Origin: Clostridium beijerinckii
GTDB lineage: Bacteria; Bacillota; Clostridia; Clostridiales; Clostridiaceae
NCBI GenBank assembly: GCA_003129525.1
Contig: CP029329.1
Span: forward strand, 467,501 to 531,500
DNA: 64,000 nt
Direction: 5' to 3'
Shown here: positions 27,826-37,089 of the stretch, one piece after another
Layout: each line of letters starts with the position of its first letter
How positions within the stretch are numbered: the stretch's first letter is position 1
The notes under the pieces: generated by a model
The model's input: only the letters and a program-made list of their open reading frames with translations
What the model was told of the DNA's origin: nothing
The model's database searches: none
Program-made: the position numbers and the translations under genes

Positions 27826-29259
27826 CTATAATATAGGTGATACTAGTCTAATTAATGATTCCTTAATTCTAATAATAATGCTTCTATTATCATATATTTC
27901 TTTAGTTATTTCTTCTGAATCTTTAATATCTTTCATAAATTGTTCTTCTCCGTCCTTCGCAATCCTATCATCAAAAATAAATGCATTAACTTCAAAATTC
28001 AATTTAAAACTTCTTATGTCCAAATTTGCTGTACCTATACTCATTACTGTACTATCTGCAACTATTGTCTTTGCATGAATAAATCCATTTTGATAGTTGT
28101 ATACTTTTATTCCTGCTTCTAACAATTCTCCTATATAAGAACTAGCTGCCCATTGCATATAAAAATGATCTGGTTTTCCTGGTATTATTATTCTCACATC
28201 AACCCCAGATAGTGCAGATATTTTTAAAGATTCTAATATAGGTAAATCTGGTACTAGATATGGTGTTTCAAGATAAACATTCTCTTTAGCATTATTTATG
28301 AGTTTTATGTAAGCATTTCTAATATATTGTTCCTTATGGTCCGGTCCACTGGTTACAATTTGTATTCCAATATCCCCTGCACATTTGTTACTATTTGATG
28401 AATATTTATCATAATCTTCTATTTCTTCATCTGCTGCATAACACCAATCAAGTAGAAATCTTTCATTCAAATCATCTACTGCTTCTCCCTCAATTCTTAC
28501 ATGGGTATCTCTCCAAAATCCTATTTCTGGATCTTTACTAATATATTCTTCTCCAACATTAAATCCTCCTAAATAACCGTATTCTCCATCAATTACAACT
28601 ATTTTTCTGTGATTTCTATAGTTTATACGAGTATTTATGTGTGGTACGATTCCTGGAAAAAAGAGTGAGTATTTTCCTCCAGCAGCCATATATTTTTTAA
28701 TTGCTTTCTTTGTTAATTTTCGAGATCCCATACTATCTACTAATAATCTAACTTCTAAACCTTTTTCTGCCTTCTTTGTAAGTTCCTTAATGATATTCTT
28801 TCCAAGCATATCATTTTTAAAAATATAATATTCTATATGAATATATCTTTTTGCATTTTTTATATCTTTAATTAGTTGTTTAAATTTATCTTCGCCATTC
28901 GCATATACTTTAACATTATTATTTGTTGTATATTTTGCACCTGAATGATTGAAATTCATCTTTCTTAAATCTAAAAATCTCTCGCCACCATCATGACAAT
29001 GAGTATCTTTTTCATATTTATCATTTATATTTTTCCGTTTATCTTCATCAACACGTATTTTTTCTTTAAAAATCTTTTGTCTGCTCAAATTTTGACCAAA
29101 CATAACATATATTATAAACCCTAATCCTGGCAAAACCAATAATATTAAAAGCCATGCCCATGTTGTAGTTGGATCTTTTCGCTCTATGAAAACTAAGGAT
29201 AAAGAAAAAATCATATTTAATATTAAAATTATAATGCTTAGTATTAACAGTATATTCAT
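27826..29259 (-). CDS. cls: Cardiolipin synthase
   Basis: Joins two phosphatidylglycerols to cardiolipin at the membrane. The 477 residues have two N-terminal membrane segments (about 1-22 and 34-54, TTWAWLLILLVLPGLGFIIY) and two phospholipase-D HKD motifs: NYRNHRKIVVIDG near residue 205 and FIHAKTIVADSTVMSIGTANLD near 390. Start ATG follows GGAAGTGAAAAAAC. Length and layout are those of Bacillus ClsA. Confidence 0.92.
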   Translation of the reverse strand: MNILLILSIIILILNMIFSLSLVFIERKDPTTTWAWLLILLVLPGLGFIIYVMFGQNLSRQKIFKEKIRVDEDKRKNINDKYEKDTHCHDGGERFLDLRKMNFNHSGAKYTTNNNVKVYANGEDKFKQLIKDIKNAKRYIHIEYYIFKNDMLGKNIIKELTKKAEKGLEVRLLVDSMGSRKLTKKAIKKYMAAGGKYSLFFPGIVPHINTRINYRNHRKIVVIDGEYGYLGGFNVGEEYISKDPEIGFWRDTHVRIEGEAVDDLNERFLLDWCYAADEEIEDYDKYSSNSNKCAGDIGIQIVTSGPDHKEQYIRNAYIKLINNAKENVYLETPYLVPDLPILESLKISALSGVDVRIIIPGKPDHFYMQWAASSYIGELLEAGIKVYNYQNGFIHAKTIVADSTVMSIGTANLDIRSFKLNFEVNAFIFDDRIAKDGEEQFMKDIKDSEEITKEIYDNRSIIIRIKESLIRLVSPIL

Positions 29260-29551
29260 GTTTTTTCACTTCCTTTTTCCCTGTGAATCAATTGCTAATC
29301 AAAATCTACTTATCCCCATTATTGCATAAGATTTATTGATAGTTTACATCTTATTGTATCATGATTATACATATTTATATTATTAAAGTTTTTGCAATTA
29401 TAAAATGGATTTTAAATTAGATTATAAATTCGTTTATACCTTTAGATTTGAATATATAGATACATTTACGTAAAAAAATAATTGCTGTAAATTATGTATA
29501 TATCAGCCACTATAAAATATGTTAAAACTCATATAATTAAATAACTTTAAA

Positions 29552-29584
29552 ACCCTACTAGAATTGACTTTCACATTTAGTAGG
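29552..29584 (-). terminator. Stem-loop after a decayed gene
   Basis: CCTACTA and TAGTAGG form a short 7-bp stem (29552-29584) beyond the minus-strand gene remnant at 29620-29856. There is no T-run, so terminator activity is doubtful. Confidence 0.25.
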
Positions 29585-29619
29585 ATCTTAATATTATTTA
29601 TGTTTTTTATTCTCTACTA

Positions 29620-29856
29620 CTATTTAAAAACACCACAATTTATTAGCTCCACATTATTTTTCTTTAACCACTCTTTTACCTCTGCAAAAGTCAATGCTTT
29701 TACTTCAAGAGGACGAATCATATTATATGATGAAATTTCTAGTAAATTTTAATCTACATATCCTAGATGAACTGCAATTATTGCTAAATAACTATCTAAT
29801 ATTTCTCGCTGGTCATTTAAAATATTGATAGCATATAGCCTATAGTAATCGTTTAA
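29620..29856 (-). pseudogene. Decayed gene fragment with an in-frame stop
   Basis: Read on the minus strand in one frame, 29856-29620 gives a protein-like string (LNDYYRLYAINILNDQ, then SYLAIIAVHLGYVD), an in-frame TAA, and then NLLEISSYNMIRPLEV, VKEWLKKNNVELINCG and VFK with a terminal TAG. Composition is normal for coding DNA. There is no ribosome site or proper start, and the N-terminus is missing. I do not recognise the family. It is probably the tail of a lost gene. Confidence 0.45.
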
Positions 29857-29988
29857 TTATATGCTAATGATAGTTTTTTTTATATTAACTGTCAATAATT
29901 TTCATGTCATAACTTGATTTTCATATTTTCAAATTATCAATAACTTTACTCAAAAATCTAAAAATATAAATATACTTTTATCCGTTTC

Positions 29989-30018
29989 TTGACTTTTTTA
30001 GATTTTTTAATATATAAT
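29989..30018 (+). promoter_or_regulatory. Promoter of the leuS T-box transcript
   Basis: TTGACT (29989-29994), an 18-base spacer and TATAAT (30013-30018). Transcription would start near 30025, just before the T-box stem I. Confidence 0.65.
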
Positions 30019-30039
30019 GTTATTAAAATTTTATATTAT

Positions 30040-30275
30040 GTGATGAATAGGAGTATTAGTAATAAATATATTTTAAAGAGAGCTGTTGTTTGCTGTAAAA
30101 CAGTATTATATTGTTATGAACTTGCCTAGGAGCTTACTTGTTAAAGCAAGTACGGTAAACCCGTTAAAATATTAAGTGAGAAGAATTAATTAATTTAATT
30201 TCTTCTAATTAAGAGTGGTACCACGGAAATTATGCTTTCGTCTCTTTGTTTTAGAGATGAAGGCTTTTTTTATAC
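30040..30275 (+). ncRNA. Leucine T-box riboswitch
   Basis: Stem I elements TGATGAATAGGAGTA, AGAGAGC and GAACTTGCC are in order; the specifier codon in the last is CTT (30121-30123, Leu). The T-box proper is AAGAGTGGTACCACGG (30211-30226). The terminator stem GCTTTCGTCTCT/AGAGATGAAGGC with a T-run ends near 30273. Uncharged tRNA-Leu would stabilise the antiterminator and switch on leuS, which begins 40 bases downstream. Confidence 0.93.
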
Positions 30276-30315
30276 AATTTAAGCACAATTGACAATATTT
30301 ATAGGAGGCTATATA

Positions 30316-32766
30316 ATGGCAAATTACGGAACTAAAGTTGATAAAAAATGGCAACAGATATGGGAAGAAAATGAGACTTATAAGTTTAATCCTGAAAAAT
30401 CAGAAAAGAAACTTTATACCCTTGAAATGTTCTCTTATCCATCAGGTGCCCAATTACATGCTGGTCACTGGTTTAACTATGGACCAACAGATTCATGGGC
30501 AAGACTTAAGAGAATGCAAGGCTATAATGTATTCCAACCTATGGGGTTTGATGCTTTTGGTTTACCTGCTGAAAATTATGCAATTAAAACTGGCATCCAT
30601 CCACAAGATTCTACTTTAAAGAACATTGAAACAATGGAAAAACAATTAAAATCAATGGGAGCTATGTTTAACTGGGAAAATGAGGTTGTTACTTGTCTTC
30701 CTGATTATTATAAATGGACTCAATGGTTATTTTTAAAGCTTTATGAAAAAGGCTTAGCTTACAGAAAGAAAGCTCCTGTAAACTGGTGTCCATCTTGTAA
30801 CACTGTTTTAGCTAATGAACAGGTTGTTGATGGTGTATGTGAAAGATGTAGCACTGAGGTTACTAAAAAGGATTTAACTCAATGGTTCTTTAAAATAACT
30901 GATTATGCTGATGAATTACTAGATAAATTAGATGATTTAGATTGGCCTGAAAAAACTAAATCTATGCAAAAACATTGGATTGGAAGATCATATGGTGCTG
31001 AAGTTACATTTAAAGTTAAAGATTCAGATTTAGACTTTAGCGTATTCACTACAAGAGCTGATACTTTAAATGGTGTAACTTACGTTGTTTTAGCTCCTGA
31101 AAATAAATTAGTTGATAAATTAACACTTCCTGAATATAAGGATGTAGTTGAAGAATATAAAGAAGCTGCTGCAAAGCAAACTGAAATTGAAAGACAATCT
31201 GTTTCAAAGGAAAAGAGCGGTGTGTTTACTGGGTCATATGCCATAAACCCTATTAATGGCAAAGTAGTACCTATTTGGATTTCTGATTACGTTTTAGCTA
31301 CCTATGGTACTGGATGCGTAATGGCTGTTCCTGCTCATGATGAAAGAGACTTTGCTTTTGCAACTAAATTCAATTTACCAATTGAAAGAGTTATAACTAA
31401 CAAGGATAACACTGATCCAAAACTTCCATATTGCGAATATGGTGTACTTGTTAATTCAGGAAAATTCGATAATTTAACAACTGAAGAAGGTAAAATTAAG
31501 ATTATTGAAGAGTTAGAAAAAGATAAATTAGGTGCTATGAAGGTCAACTTTAGATTAAGAGACTGGTTAGTTTCAAGACAAAGATACTGGGGTGCTCCAA
31601 TTCCAGTTGTATATTGTGATACATGTGGAATTGTTCCAGTACCTGAAAAAGATCTTCCAGTAGAACTTCCTTATAATGTTGAATTTACTCCAGATGGTAA
31701 ATCACCACTTAGTAAATCTGAAGATTTTATAAATACTACTTGCCCTCATTGTGGAGGTCATGCAAAAAGAGAAGCTGATACTTTAGATACATTTGTATGC
31801 TCATCTTGGTACTACTTAAGATATGCAGATAATAAAAATGAAGATGCACCTTTTGATACTGAAAAGATCAACAAGATACTTCCTGTAGATAAATATGTTG
31901 GTGGTCCTGAACATGCTTGCATGCATTTATTGTATGCAAGATTTATAACAAAGGCTTTAAGAGATATGGACTACTTAAACTTTGATGAGCCATTCTTAAG
32001 TTTAACTCATCAAGGCTTAATCCTTGGACCAGATGGACTTAAAATGAGTAAATCAAAAGGAAATACAATTTCTCCTGATGATTATATTAAAGATTTTGGT
32101 GCTGACGTATTTAGAATGTATTTAATGTTTGGATTTGGATACACTGAAGGCGGTGCTTGGAGTGATGATGGAATCAAATCTGTTGGTAAATTTGTAGATA
32201 GAATAGAAAGAATTCTAGACTCATGTAGAGAAATAATGGACTCCACTGAAAATACCAAAGACTCTATTGATGGAGCTGAAAAAGAATTAAACTTTTGGAG
32301 ACATACAGCTATAAAAGGTGTTACTGAAGATGCAGATAAAATGCAATTTAATACTGCAATAGCAAGACTTATGGAATTAGTTAATGCGTTCAACAAATAT
32401 CTTCAAGAAGATGTTAAAAATACGAATTTCTTAAAAGAAGCTATAGTTGATTTCTTAAAACTTCTTGCACCATTTGCTCCTCATTTTACTGAAGAACAAT
32501 GGAGTTTAATTGGAAATACTTCAACAATCTTTAATGAAAAATGGCCAGAATTTAATCCTTCTGCCTTAATTAAAGATGAAGTTGAAATTGCAATCCAAAT
32601 TAATGGTAAAATAAAAGCAAAAATTAATGTACCTTCTAATTTAGATGAAGAAGGAATTAAGACCGCTTCTTTAGGTAATGAAATAATTAAAGAAAATACT
32701 GATGGTAAAACTATAGTTAAAGTAATTGTAATTAAAGGAAGACTTGTTAACATAGTTATTAAGTAA
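30316..32766 (+). CDS. leuS: Leucyl-tRNA synthetase
   Basis: Class I synthetase charging tRNA-Leu. The 816 residues show the HIGH-type motif ([15 protein letters not shown], with HAGH), a zinc-type C4 cluster WCPSCN...CERC, the CP1 editing domain ([32 protein letters not shown]) and [11 protein letters not shown] 30316 follows AGGAGGCTATATA; an upstream in-frame start at 30289 has no binding site. Controlled by the preceding T-box; a strong terminator follows. Confidence 0.97.
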   Translation: MANYGTKVDKKWQQIWEENETYKFNPEKSEKKLYTLEMFSYPSGAQLHAGHWFNYGPTDSWARLKRMQGYNVFQPMGFDAFGLPAENYAIKTGIHPQDSTLKNIETMEKQLKSMGAMFNWENEVVTCLPDYYKWTQWLFLKLYEKGLAYRKKAPVNWCPSCNTVLANEQVVDGVCERCSTEVTKKDLTQWFFKITDYADELLDKLDDLDWPEKTKSMQKHWIGRSYGAEVTFKVKDSDLDFSVFTTRADTLNGVTYVVLAPENKLVDKLTLPEYKDVVEEYKEAAAKQTEIERQSVSKEKSGVFTGSYAINPINGKVVPIWISDYVLATYGTGCVMAVPAHDERDFAFATKFNLPIERVITNKDNTDPKLPYCEYGVLVNSGKFDNLTTEEGKIKIIEELEKDKLGAMKVNFRLRDWLVSRQRYWGAPIPVVYCDTCGIVPVPEKDLPVELPYNVEFTPDGKSPLSKSEDFINTTCPHCGGHAKREADTLDTFVCSSWYYLRYADNKNEDAPFDTEKINKILPVDKYVGGPEHACMHLLYARFITKALRDMDYLNFDEPFLSLTHQGLILGPDGLKMSKSKGNTISPDDYIKDFGADVFRMYLMFGFGYTEGGAWSDDGIKSVGKFVDRIERILDSCREIMDSTENTKDSIDGAEKELNFWRHTAIKGVTEDADKMQFNTAIARLMELVNAFNKYLQEDVKNTNFLKEAIVDFLKLLAPFAPHFTEEQWSLIGNTSTIFNEKWPEFNPSALIKDEVEIAIQINGKIKAKINVPSNLDEEGIKTASLGNEIIKENTDGKTIVKVIVIKGRLVNIVIK

Positions 32767-32797
32767 TATTACAATTGACAATTTATTATAAATTTTA

Positions 32798-32850
32798 AAA
32801 AGACATTAGAGTTTTTGCTATAGAAAACTCTAATGTCTTTTATAATTTTT
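32798..32850 (+). terminator. leuS terminator
   Basis: A perfect 18-bp stem AAAAGACATTAGAGTTTT (32798-32815) with AAAACTCTAATGTCTTTT (32824-32841), then TATAATTTTTA. It lies 31 bases after the leuS stop. Confidence 0.85.
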
Positions 32851-32894
32851 ACTATAAAATCTGAGGTGAGACTATAAAATTTAACGCTACATAA

Positions 32895-33169
32895 GATTTA
32901 CTAAGTACTAACATTAATCCCTCTCCAGAGAAACCTAATTCTGTTTCTGTTGATTTTATGAAACAGCTAACAAATGAAATTAATAAAACTAAAAAAATTG
33001 ACCAAGAGAAGTACTTATACTTGTTTTTTCTGCTTTAATTACTATAATATTTTCGTCTCGTGTATCCAATAAAATATCCGGACCACTTTCTCATCTTAAT
33101 CAGTATATAAGTGATATTTCAGAAAGAAACTTTGGAAATAAAATAGAAATGCTAGTATATATTAATTAA
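32895..33169 (+). pseudogene. Remnant of a membrane sensor (TM plus HAMP)
   Basis: Two adjacent frames give protein-like text. The first encodes NPSPEKPNSVSVDFMKQL and NEINKTKKIDQEKYLYL. After a frameshift near 33025 the second gives FSALITIIFSSRVSNKISGP, then LSHLNQYISDISERNFGN and a stop. A membrane helix followed by RVSNKISGPLSHL is the usual entry into a HAMP domain of a histidine kinase or chemoreceptor. The signalling domain and the N-terminus are gone. Confidence 0.55.
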
Positions 33170-33182
33170 ATTTACAATGCAC

Positions 33183-33219
33183 AATGCACAATGTACAGTT
33201 TAAATGTACATTGTGCATT
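33183..33219. repeat. 15-bp perfect palindrome of CAATGTACA type
   Basis: AATGCACAATGTACA (33183-33197) and TGTACATTGTGCATT (33205-33219) form a perfect stem with a 7-base loop, followed on the plus strand by AATTTTTTTG. It could terminate plus-strand transcription. The unit resembles the CAATGTACAATT motifs in the outer arms of the palindromic intergenic elements. Confidence 0.6.
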
Positions 33220-33237
33220 AATTTTTTTGAATATTTC

Positions 33238-33987
33238 CTAATCTTCTAAATTTAATATTTCTTTAAATTCTAATAATATTTTTCTTACTAAAGTCTCATC
33301 TAAAGGCTGATATTCCTTAATATATCCTGATGAATCTAATGATTCATACGCTTTCTTACTCATTGAAATCCAATTTTCAGGCACATATACCCATACTATA
33401 TCTTCATATTTACAGCTTAACAAAAAATGTTCTAGTCCCACAAATGCATACTCTTCAATTTCGTGTAATTCGTTGAATTTTTTGTAATCTTCTACTATTT
33501 TTGAAGTTAATTTGCATTCATATATATCTACATAAAAGAAATCAAATTTTTCTCTTTTTGCTTTAAAAGCGTCACTTCTAATTATCTTTATTTTTTCATT
33601 TTGGGGAAAGTTCTGATCATATAATTTGATTACTTCTTCACTAATTTCATATACTATAACTTCTTTTACATCACATTTTTTTGCAATTTCTTGAACTACA
33701 TATCCAATCCCAAGCCCTACTATTCCAACTCTTCCGGAAGCAAAATGAATAGCTGTATAAGCACTTTCTATTTCTTTAGGCGTTAATTTCATTAAACTAA
33801 TATCATTCTTATATAATTGAATTACATCTATATTATATTCTTCTTTATTTTCATACATATATCCTTGTAAATTTTGCTTTTTAATTATATTTTTAACTAT
33901 TTTATAATTACCACAAGTTCCTGGATTAATTAATTCATTATATTTATTCATCTCTTGGAACACAAAATTTTTATTATATGGTTTCAT
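33238..33987 (-). CDS. Spermidine-synthase-like SAM-binding protein
   Basis: A 249-residue protein. The middle (about 95-165) is a Rossmann methyltransferase-type core: GRVGIVGLGIGYVVQEIAKK, an acidic residue in VIVYEIS, SDAF and FDFFYVDIYE, close in style to spermidine synthase or class I methyltransferases. The catalytic residues of spermidine synthase are not obvious. ATG 33987 follows AAGGGGAATTAACT; an upstream start at 34020 is less likely. It stands alone. Substrate unknown. Confidence 0.6.
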   Translation of the reverse strand: MKPYNKNFVFQEMNKYNELINPGTCGNYKIVKNIIKKQNLQGYMYENKEEYNIDVIQLYKNDISLMKLTPKEIESAYTAIHFASGRVGIVGLGIGYVVQEIAKKCDVKEVIVYEISEEVIKLYDQNFPQNEKIKIIRSDAFKAKREKFDFFYVDIYECKLTSKIVEDYKKFNELHEIEEYAFVGLEHFLLSCKYEDIVWVYVPENWISMSKKAYESLDSSGYIKEYQPLDETLVRKILLEFKEILNLED

Positions 33988-34240
33988 AGTTAATTCCCCT
34001 TCTTGAAATATTTGCCTCAAAAGTTTCGCTTTATACTTATCAATTTATAGTAAAATTCTAATAGTTATAACTAATATAATTTTGTATAGCTATTACATTT
34101 ATATGTTTAACAAACCATAATATAATAGCACATTATTCCTCATAATATAACCATTAAATTCACTTTTTTTTTCGATATATATATGCTATACTAACGTTAA
34201 TGATTTATTTTCATTAATATTTTGTAGAGTAGGTGTTTAT

Positions 34241-34570
34241 ATGAAAAACGTTAATATAAGCGAAGAAGCTTATAATGAGTTTAAAGCTTTTTTAGAAGAC
34301 AATAAAATAACTGATTTCAATATTAGACTAAATTTTGCTGGCTTTGCATGTAGCGGTCCAATTTTTAATATATCCGTTTCAGAAGCTACTGATGCAGATG
34401 AAGTTGAAAAAATCAACGACATTTCATTTATATATGAAAAAAGCCTAATAGAACAATTTGGTGGTTTTATGCTTCTTTCTTCTGAAGAAAATGGAGGTAA
34501 TGGATTAAGTCTAAAGCCTATCATTGAACCTGAAGGTGGATGCGGCGGCTCTTGTAGTGGATGTCACTAA
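34241..34570 (+). CDS. HesB-like protein, Cys form of a clostridial selenoprotein family
   Basis: The 109 residues begin like IscA/HesB proteins (ISEEAYNEFKAFLEDN) and have one conserved Cys in FACSGP (C37). The tail GGCGGSCSGCH has C101, C105 and C108. This matches what I recall of the HesB-related (seleno)protein family of anaerobes, in which one tail Cys may be Sec; here every position is Cys and no in-frame TGA is used. A role in Fe-S cluster or thiol chemistry is inferred. Start ATG follows AGGTG. It is convergent with the MoxR/VWA cluster. Confidence 0.7.
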   Translation: MKNVNISEEAYNEFKAFLEDNKITDFNIRLNFAGFACSGPIFNISVSEATDADEVEKINDISFIYEKSLIEQFGGFMLLSSEENGGNGLSLKPIIEPEGGCGGSCSGCH

Positions 34571-34588
34571 ATTTTATTTAAACAATGA

Positions 34589-34634
34589 ATGTAGAATAAA
34601 TGTGAAAATATTTATTCTACATTTTTTATTTATT
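34589..34634. terminator. Bidirectional terminator after the HesB-like gene
   Basis: A perfect 13-bp stem ATGTAGAATAAAT (34589-34601) with ATTTATTCTACAT (34610-34622), loop of 8, followed by TTTTTATTTATT. The T-run extends into the stop region of the convergent gene 34630-35304. Confidence 0.85.
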
Positions 34635-35304
34635 CTATTACATCAATATCTGTTGCTTCTATTTTCCACTGTAAATTCACATAGTCATCACTTATATCAT
34701 ATATACCTTCTAACATATCTATCCAATAATGGTCCTTTACAACCTTCTTTTCTTTATCTTTTCCTGCAATTCCACTTAATATTTCTTCGTTAAATTTATT
34801 AAGATATTCATATATTCTTAAAGAAATCGCATGCATATCTTTAAAAGATTGCAAATCTTCATTTCCTAATTCCAATTTACTTTTCTCATTTTTCATTTCC
34901 CTATTTAAAACTGATAACATATATTCTTTCATTTTTCCATGTATATCATTTTCCATTATCTTATCCGTTTCTATTTTTTTAGAAAATATTGATAATGAAT
35001 TTTGCTTATATGATCCATATTGTTGCCACAACTCCATTATGTCACTTGTTATAGCATCATAATTTTTATAAAGTTTTAGCAATTCTTGATTTTTTATACT
35101 ACCAATTTCAATACTTTTTGATAATATATCCATATTGCTCTCATTTCTTTGCTTAATATCTTCAATTTCAATATACGATTGCTGCCCTATTTTATATTTA
35201 TAATTATTTATTTTAAATAACGCATATATATTTACTATTACACTGACTATAAGAAGTACAGATATTAGCATCATATAATCTATATTTTTTATTCTGTTTA
35301 TCAA
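34630..35304 (-). CDS. Membrane-anchored helical protein of the MoxR/VWA cluster
   Basis: The 224 residues have one N-terminal membrane helix (about 10-30, MMLISVLLIVSVIVNIYALF) and a long charged, mostly helical and probably coiled-coil region facing one side of the membrane. I chose TTG 35304 because it lies 6 bases after GGAGGG; earlier in-frame ATG codons overlap the upstream gene and lack a site. It is the last gene of the four-gene cluster. I do not recognise a family. Being next to a VWA/metallopeptidase-like protein suggests an anchor or substrate. Confidence 0.6.
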   Translation of the reverse strand: MINRIKNIDYMMLISVLLIVSVIVNIYALFKINNYKYKIGQQSYIEIEDIKQRNESNMDILSKSIEIGSIKNQELLKLYKNYDAITSDIMELWQQYGSYKQNSLSIFSKKIETDKIMENDIHGKMKEYMLSVLNREMKNEKSKLELGNEDLQSFKDMHAISLRIYEYLNKFNEEILSGIAGKDKEKKVVKDHYWIDMLEGIYDISDDYVNLQWKIEATDIDVIE

Positions 35305-35365
35305 GCATATCCCTCCAGCCTTACAACTCATTTTAACATATAAGCTTATGTTTGCATATTTAAAA

Positions 35366-36700
35366 TTACCTCGCCCATTCATGTATTGCTTCATTAAGCA
35401 TTTTTAATCCTATATTTCCTTCTATGATTTCTTTTTTTTCTGTATTTATTCTTTTTACTTCCCCATATGGATTCTTCAAAGATAATTCCTCATTCCCAGA
35501 TACTACCCATATTGTCTTTTTATTAATTGGTTTTGTGCTTAATTCTTTTTCTCCAATTCCATCAGTAAAATATATTAATACAGCATTTCTTAAATTATTA
35601 TCAATAATATATTTAAATACTGGTGTAAATCTTGTTGACCCATTATCTTTAACTCTACTTTGTATATCTTTTTTAGTTCTAAGTTCATATATATTTCTAA
35701 TTTCATTATCACACTCAATAATTGTAATTTTATTTTTTGTACTTGAAGTTATGGATAATATTTCTATCAATATTCTATGCATATCATCATCTTTCATACT
35801 AGCACTTATATCAATAGCTACAATAAGTTCTGTTTCATTTTTGGGTAGTCTTCCTCTCAAATCTAATCTATCTGGCTGCCTTCTATCCCTTCTTGTTATT
35901 GTTTTTTTATATCCTGATTTTATAGTTGGTAAAACATCTTTAAGAATAACTTGCCATGGTATTTCAGCTTTTTCTTCATATGCTAAAATTATATTTTCTA
36001 GACCCTTTGGAGTGTTTTTATTATAAGCACTTATGGCAGTTTTCTTAGTTAAACCTTTAATGTCCTCTTCACTCAATTGTATTTCTTCCCACAATTCATG
36101 TGCTTTTGTAATATCTATTTCAAATTTTAAATCTTCATCTTTACTTATTTTATTAACTTTAATCCTGGATTTAATTGATTTATAAATTTCTTCTGCATAT
36201 TCTTCAATACTTCTATTTTCCTCAAGTGATAAATTATATTCCATATTTACTGAATTGATTTTTTTACTATATACCGGTAAATCCTTTATGTATTGATTTA
36301 TTGAAATATCTAATGCAACACCTATAGCTTCTTTGTTAAATTTATCCTTCAGCTTTTTTTCTCTTTCAAAATGAGAATTCATTATATGATATATTTCATG
36401 TTTAAATAAAGCTGCCATTTCTTTTTTGCTGCAATTTAAAAATAAAAAAGGATTATAGTGCATATTAAAACCATCACGTTTAGGAATAGTAGCTATTGGG
36501 ACAGTTATGTTAATGTCTATGCCTCGTCTTATTCTAAGCATGAATTGTCCAAAAAAAGCATCTTGAGTTTGTAATAAATACAAGATAACATCTTCAATTA
36601 ATTCAAAAAATTTTTTTTTGTAATCATTATTAAATTTAACATTGTCCTCTAATGAATATGCTTCTTTTAAGAGCTGTTGTCTCTTTTCTTCAAAATCCAT
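35366..36700 (-). CDS. DUF2201 metallopeptidase-like / VWA protein
   Basis: The 444 residues have an N-terminal DUF2201 domain with a zinc-type HEIYH motif (FKHEIYHIMNSHFE, about residue 95) and a C-terminal VWA-like domain (about 300-440) with MIDAS DISAS, a Thr in GSTRFTP and Asp in FTDG. Such proteins are paired with MoxR AAA+ ATPases. ATG 36700 is 9 bases after AAGGAG; another ATG only 3 bases after the site is less likely. It follows the MoxR gene. The cognate substrate is unknown. Confidence 0.8.
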   Translation of the reverse strand: MDFEEKRQQLLKEAYSLEDNVKFNNDYKKKFFELIEDVILYLLQTQDAFFGQFMLRIRRGIDINITVPIATIPKRDGFNMHYNPFLFLNCSKKEMAALFKHEIYHIMNSHFEREKKLKDKFNKEAIGVALDISINQYIKDLPVYSKKINSVNMEYNLSLEENRSIEEYAEEIYKSIKSRIKVNKISKDEDLKFEIDITKAHELWEEIQLSEEDIKGLTKKTAISAYNKNTPKGLENIILAYEEKAEIPWQVILKDVLPTIKSGYKKTITRRDRRQPDRLDLRGRLPKNETELIVAIDISASMKDDDMHRILIEILSITSSTKNKITIIECDNEIRNIYELRTKKDIQSRVKDNGSTRFTPVFKYIIDNNLRNAVLIYFTDGIGEKELSTKPINKKTIWVVSGNEELSLKNPYGEVKRINTEKKEIIEGNIGLKMLNEAIHEWAR

Positions 36701-37089
36701 ACACATTTTCTCCTTATTATATTTATTATTTAAATACATTTACAATATTACCACATTATGTCATAAAGGAATAGTATTTTTATTAATAACTTAATATGGT
36801 TCTACAGTGGAAAATTCAAATATACTTAGGGCATATTTTTGATAATATATATTGCAATTATCAATTTGCAATTATAGTTGAAATCCTCAAAGGATTTCTT
36901 AAATTTATAATGTAGAATTATTATTGCAACATATATATCAAATTATATTTCCATCAATATTTTAAATTCTCATTATTGAACTATCTATAAATACCAACCT
37001 TCTAAGTTACTTATACTATGATATATACAAACGAGAAATGAAGGTAATACCCAAAAATCTAGTTTTCACCACAGGTATATATCACCCTT
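36701..37089. other. Gap with degenerate repeats inside the MoxR/VWA cluster
   Basis: About 390 bases without a gene. 36853-36900 resembles the palindromic elements (AATTATCAATTTGCAATT followed by the hairpin GAAATCC-TCAAA-GGATTTC). 36996-37057 is copy B of the dispersed repeat. The gap is long for an operon, so the VWA gene may have its own promoter. Confidence 0.45.
36996..37057. repeat. Dispersed intergenic repeat, copy B
   Basis: AAGTTACTTATACTATGATA followed by GAGAAATGAAGGTAATACC aligns with copies at 10132, 39080, 47097 and especially 56657. It sits between the MoxR and VWA genes. Confidence 0.4.

Noticed and set aside
29564..29752. 62-residue plus-strand frame
   Set aside because: The minus strand of the same stretch reads as better protein (decayed gene); the plus frame is a Phe/Leu-rich shadow.
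34241..34570. Selenoprotein
   Set aside because: The family can contain Sec, but this copy has only TGT/TGC Cys codons and a normal TAA stop.
35424..36026. 200-residue plus-strand frame opposite the VWA gene
   Set aside because: Hydrophobic antisense shadow of a gene with clear VWA and HEIYH motifs; no start signal.
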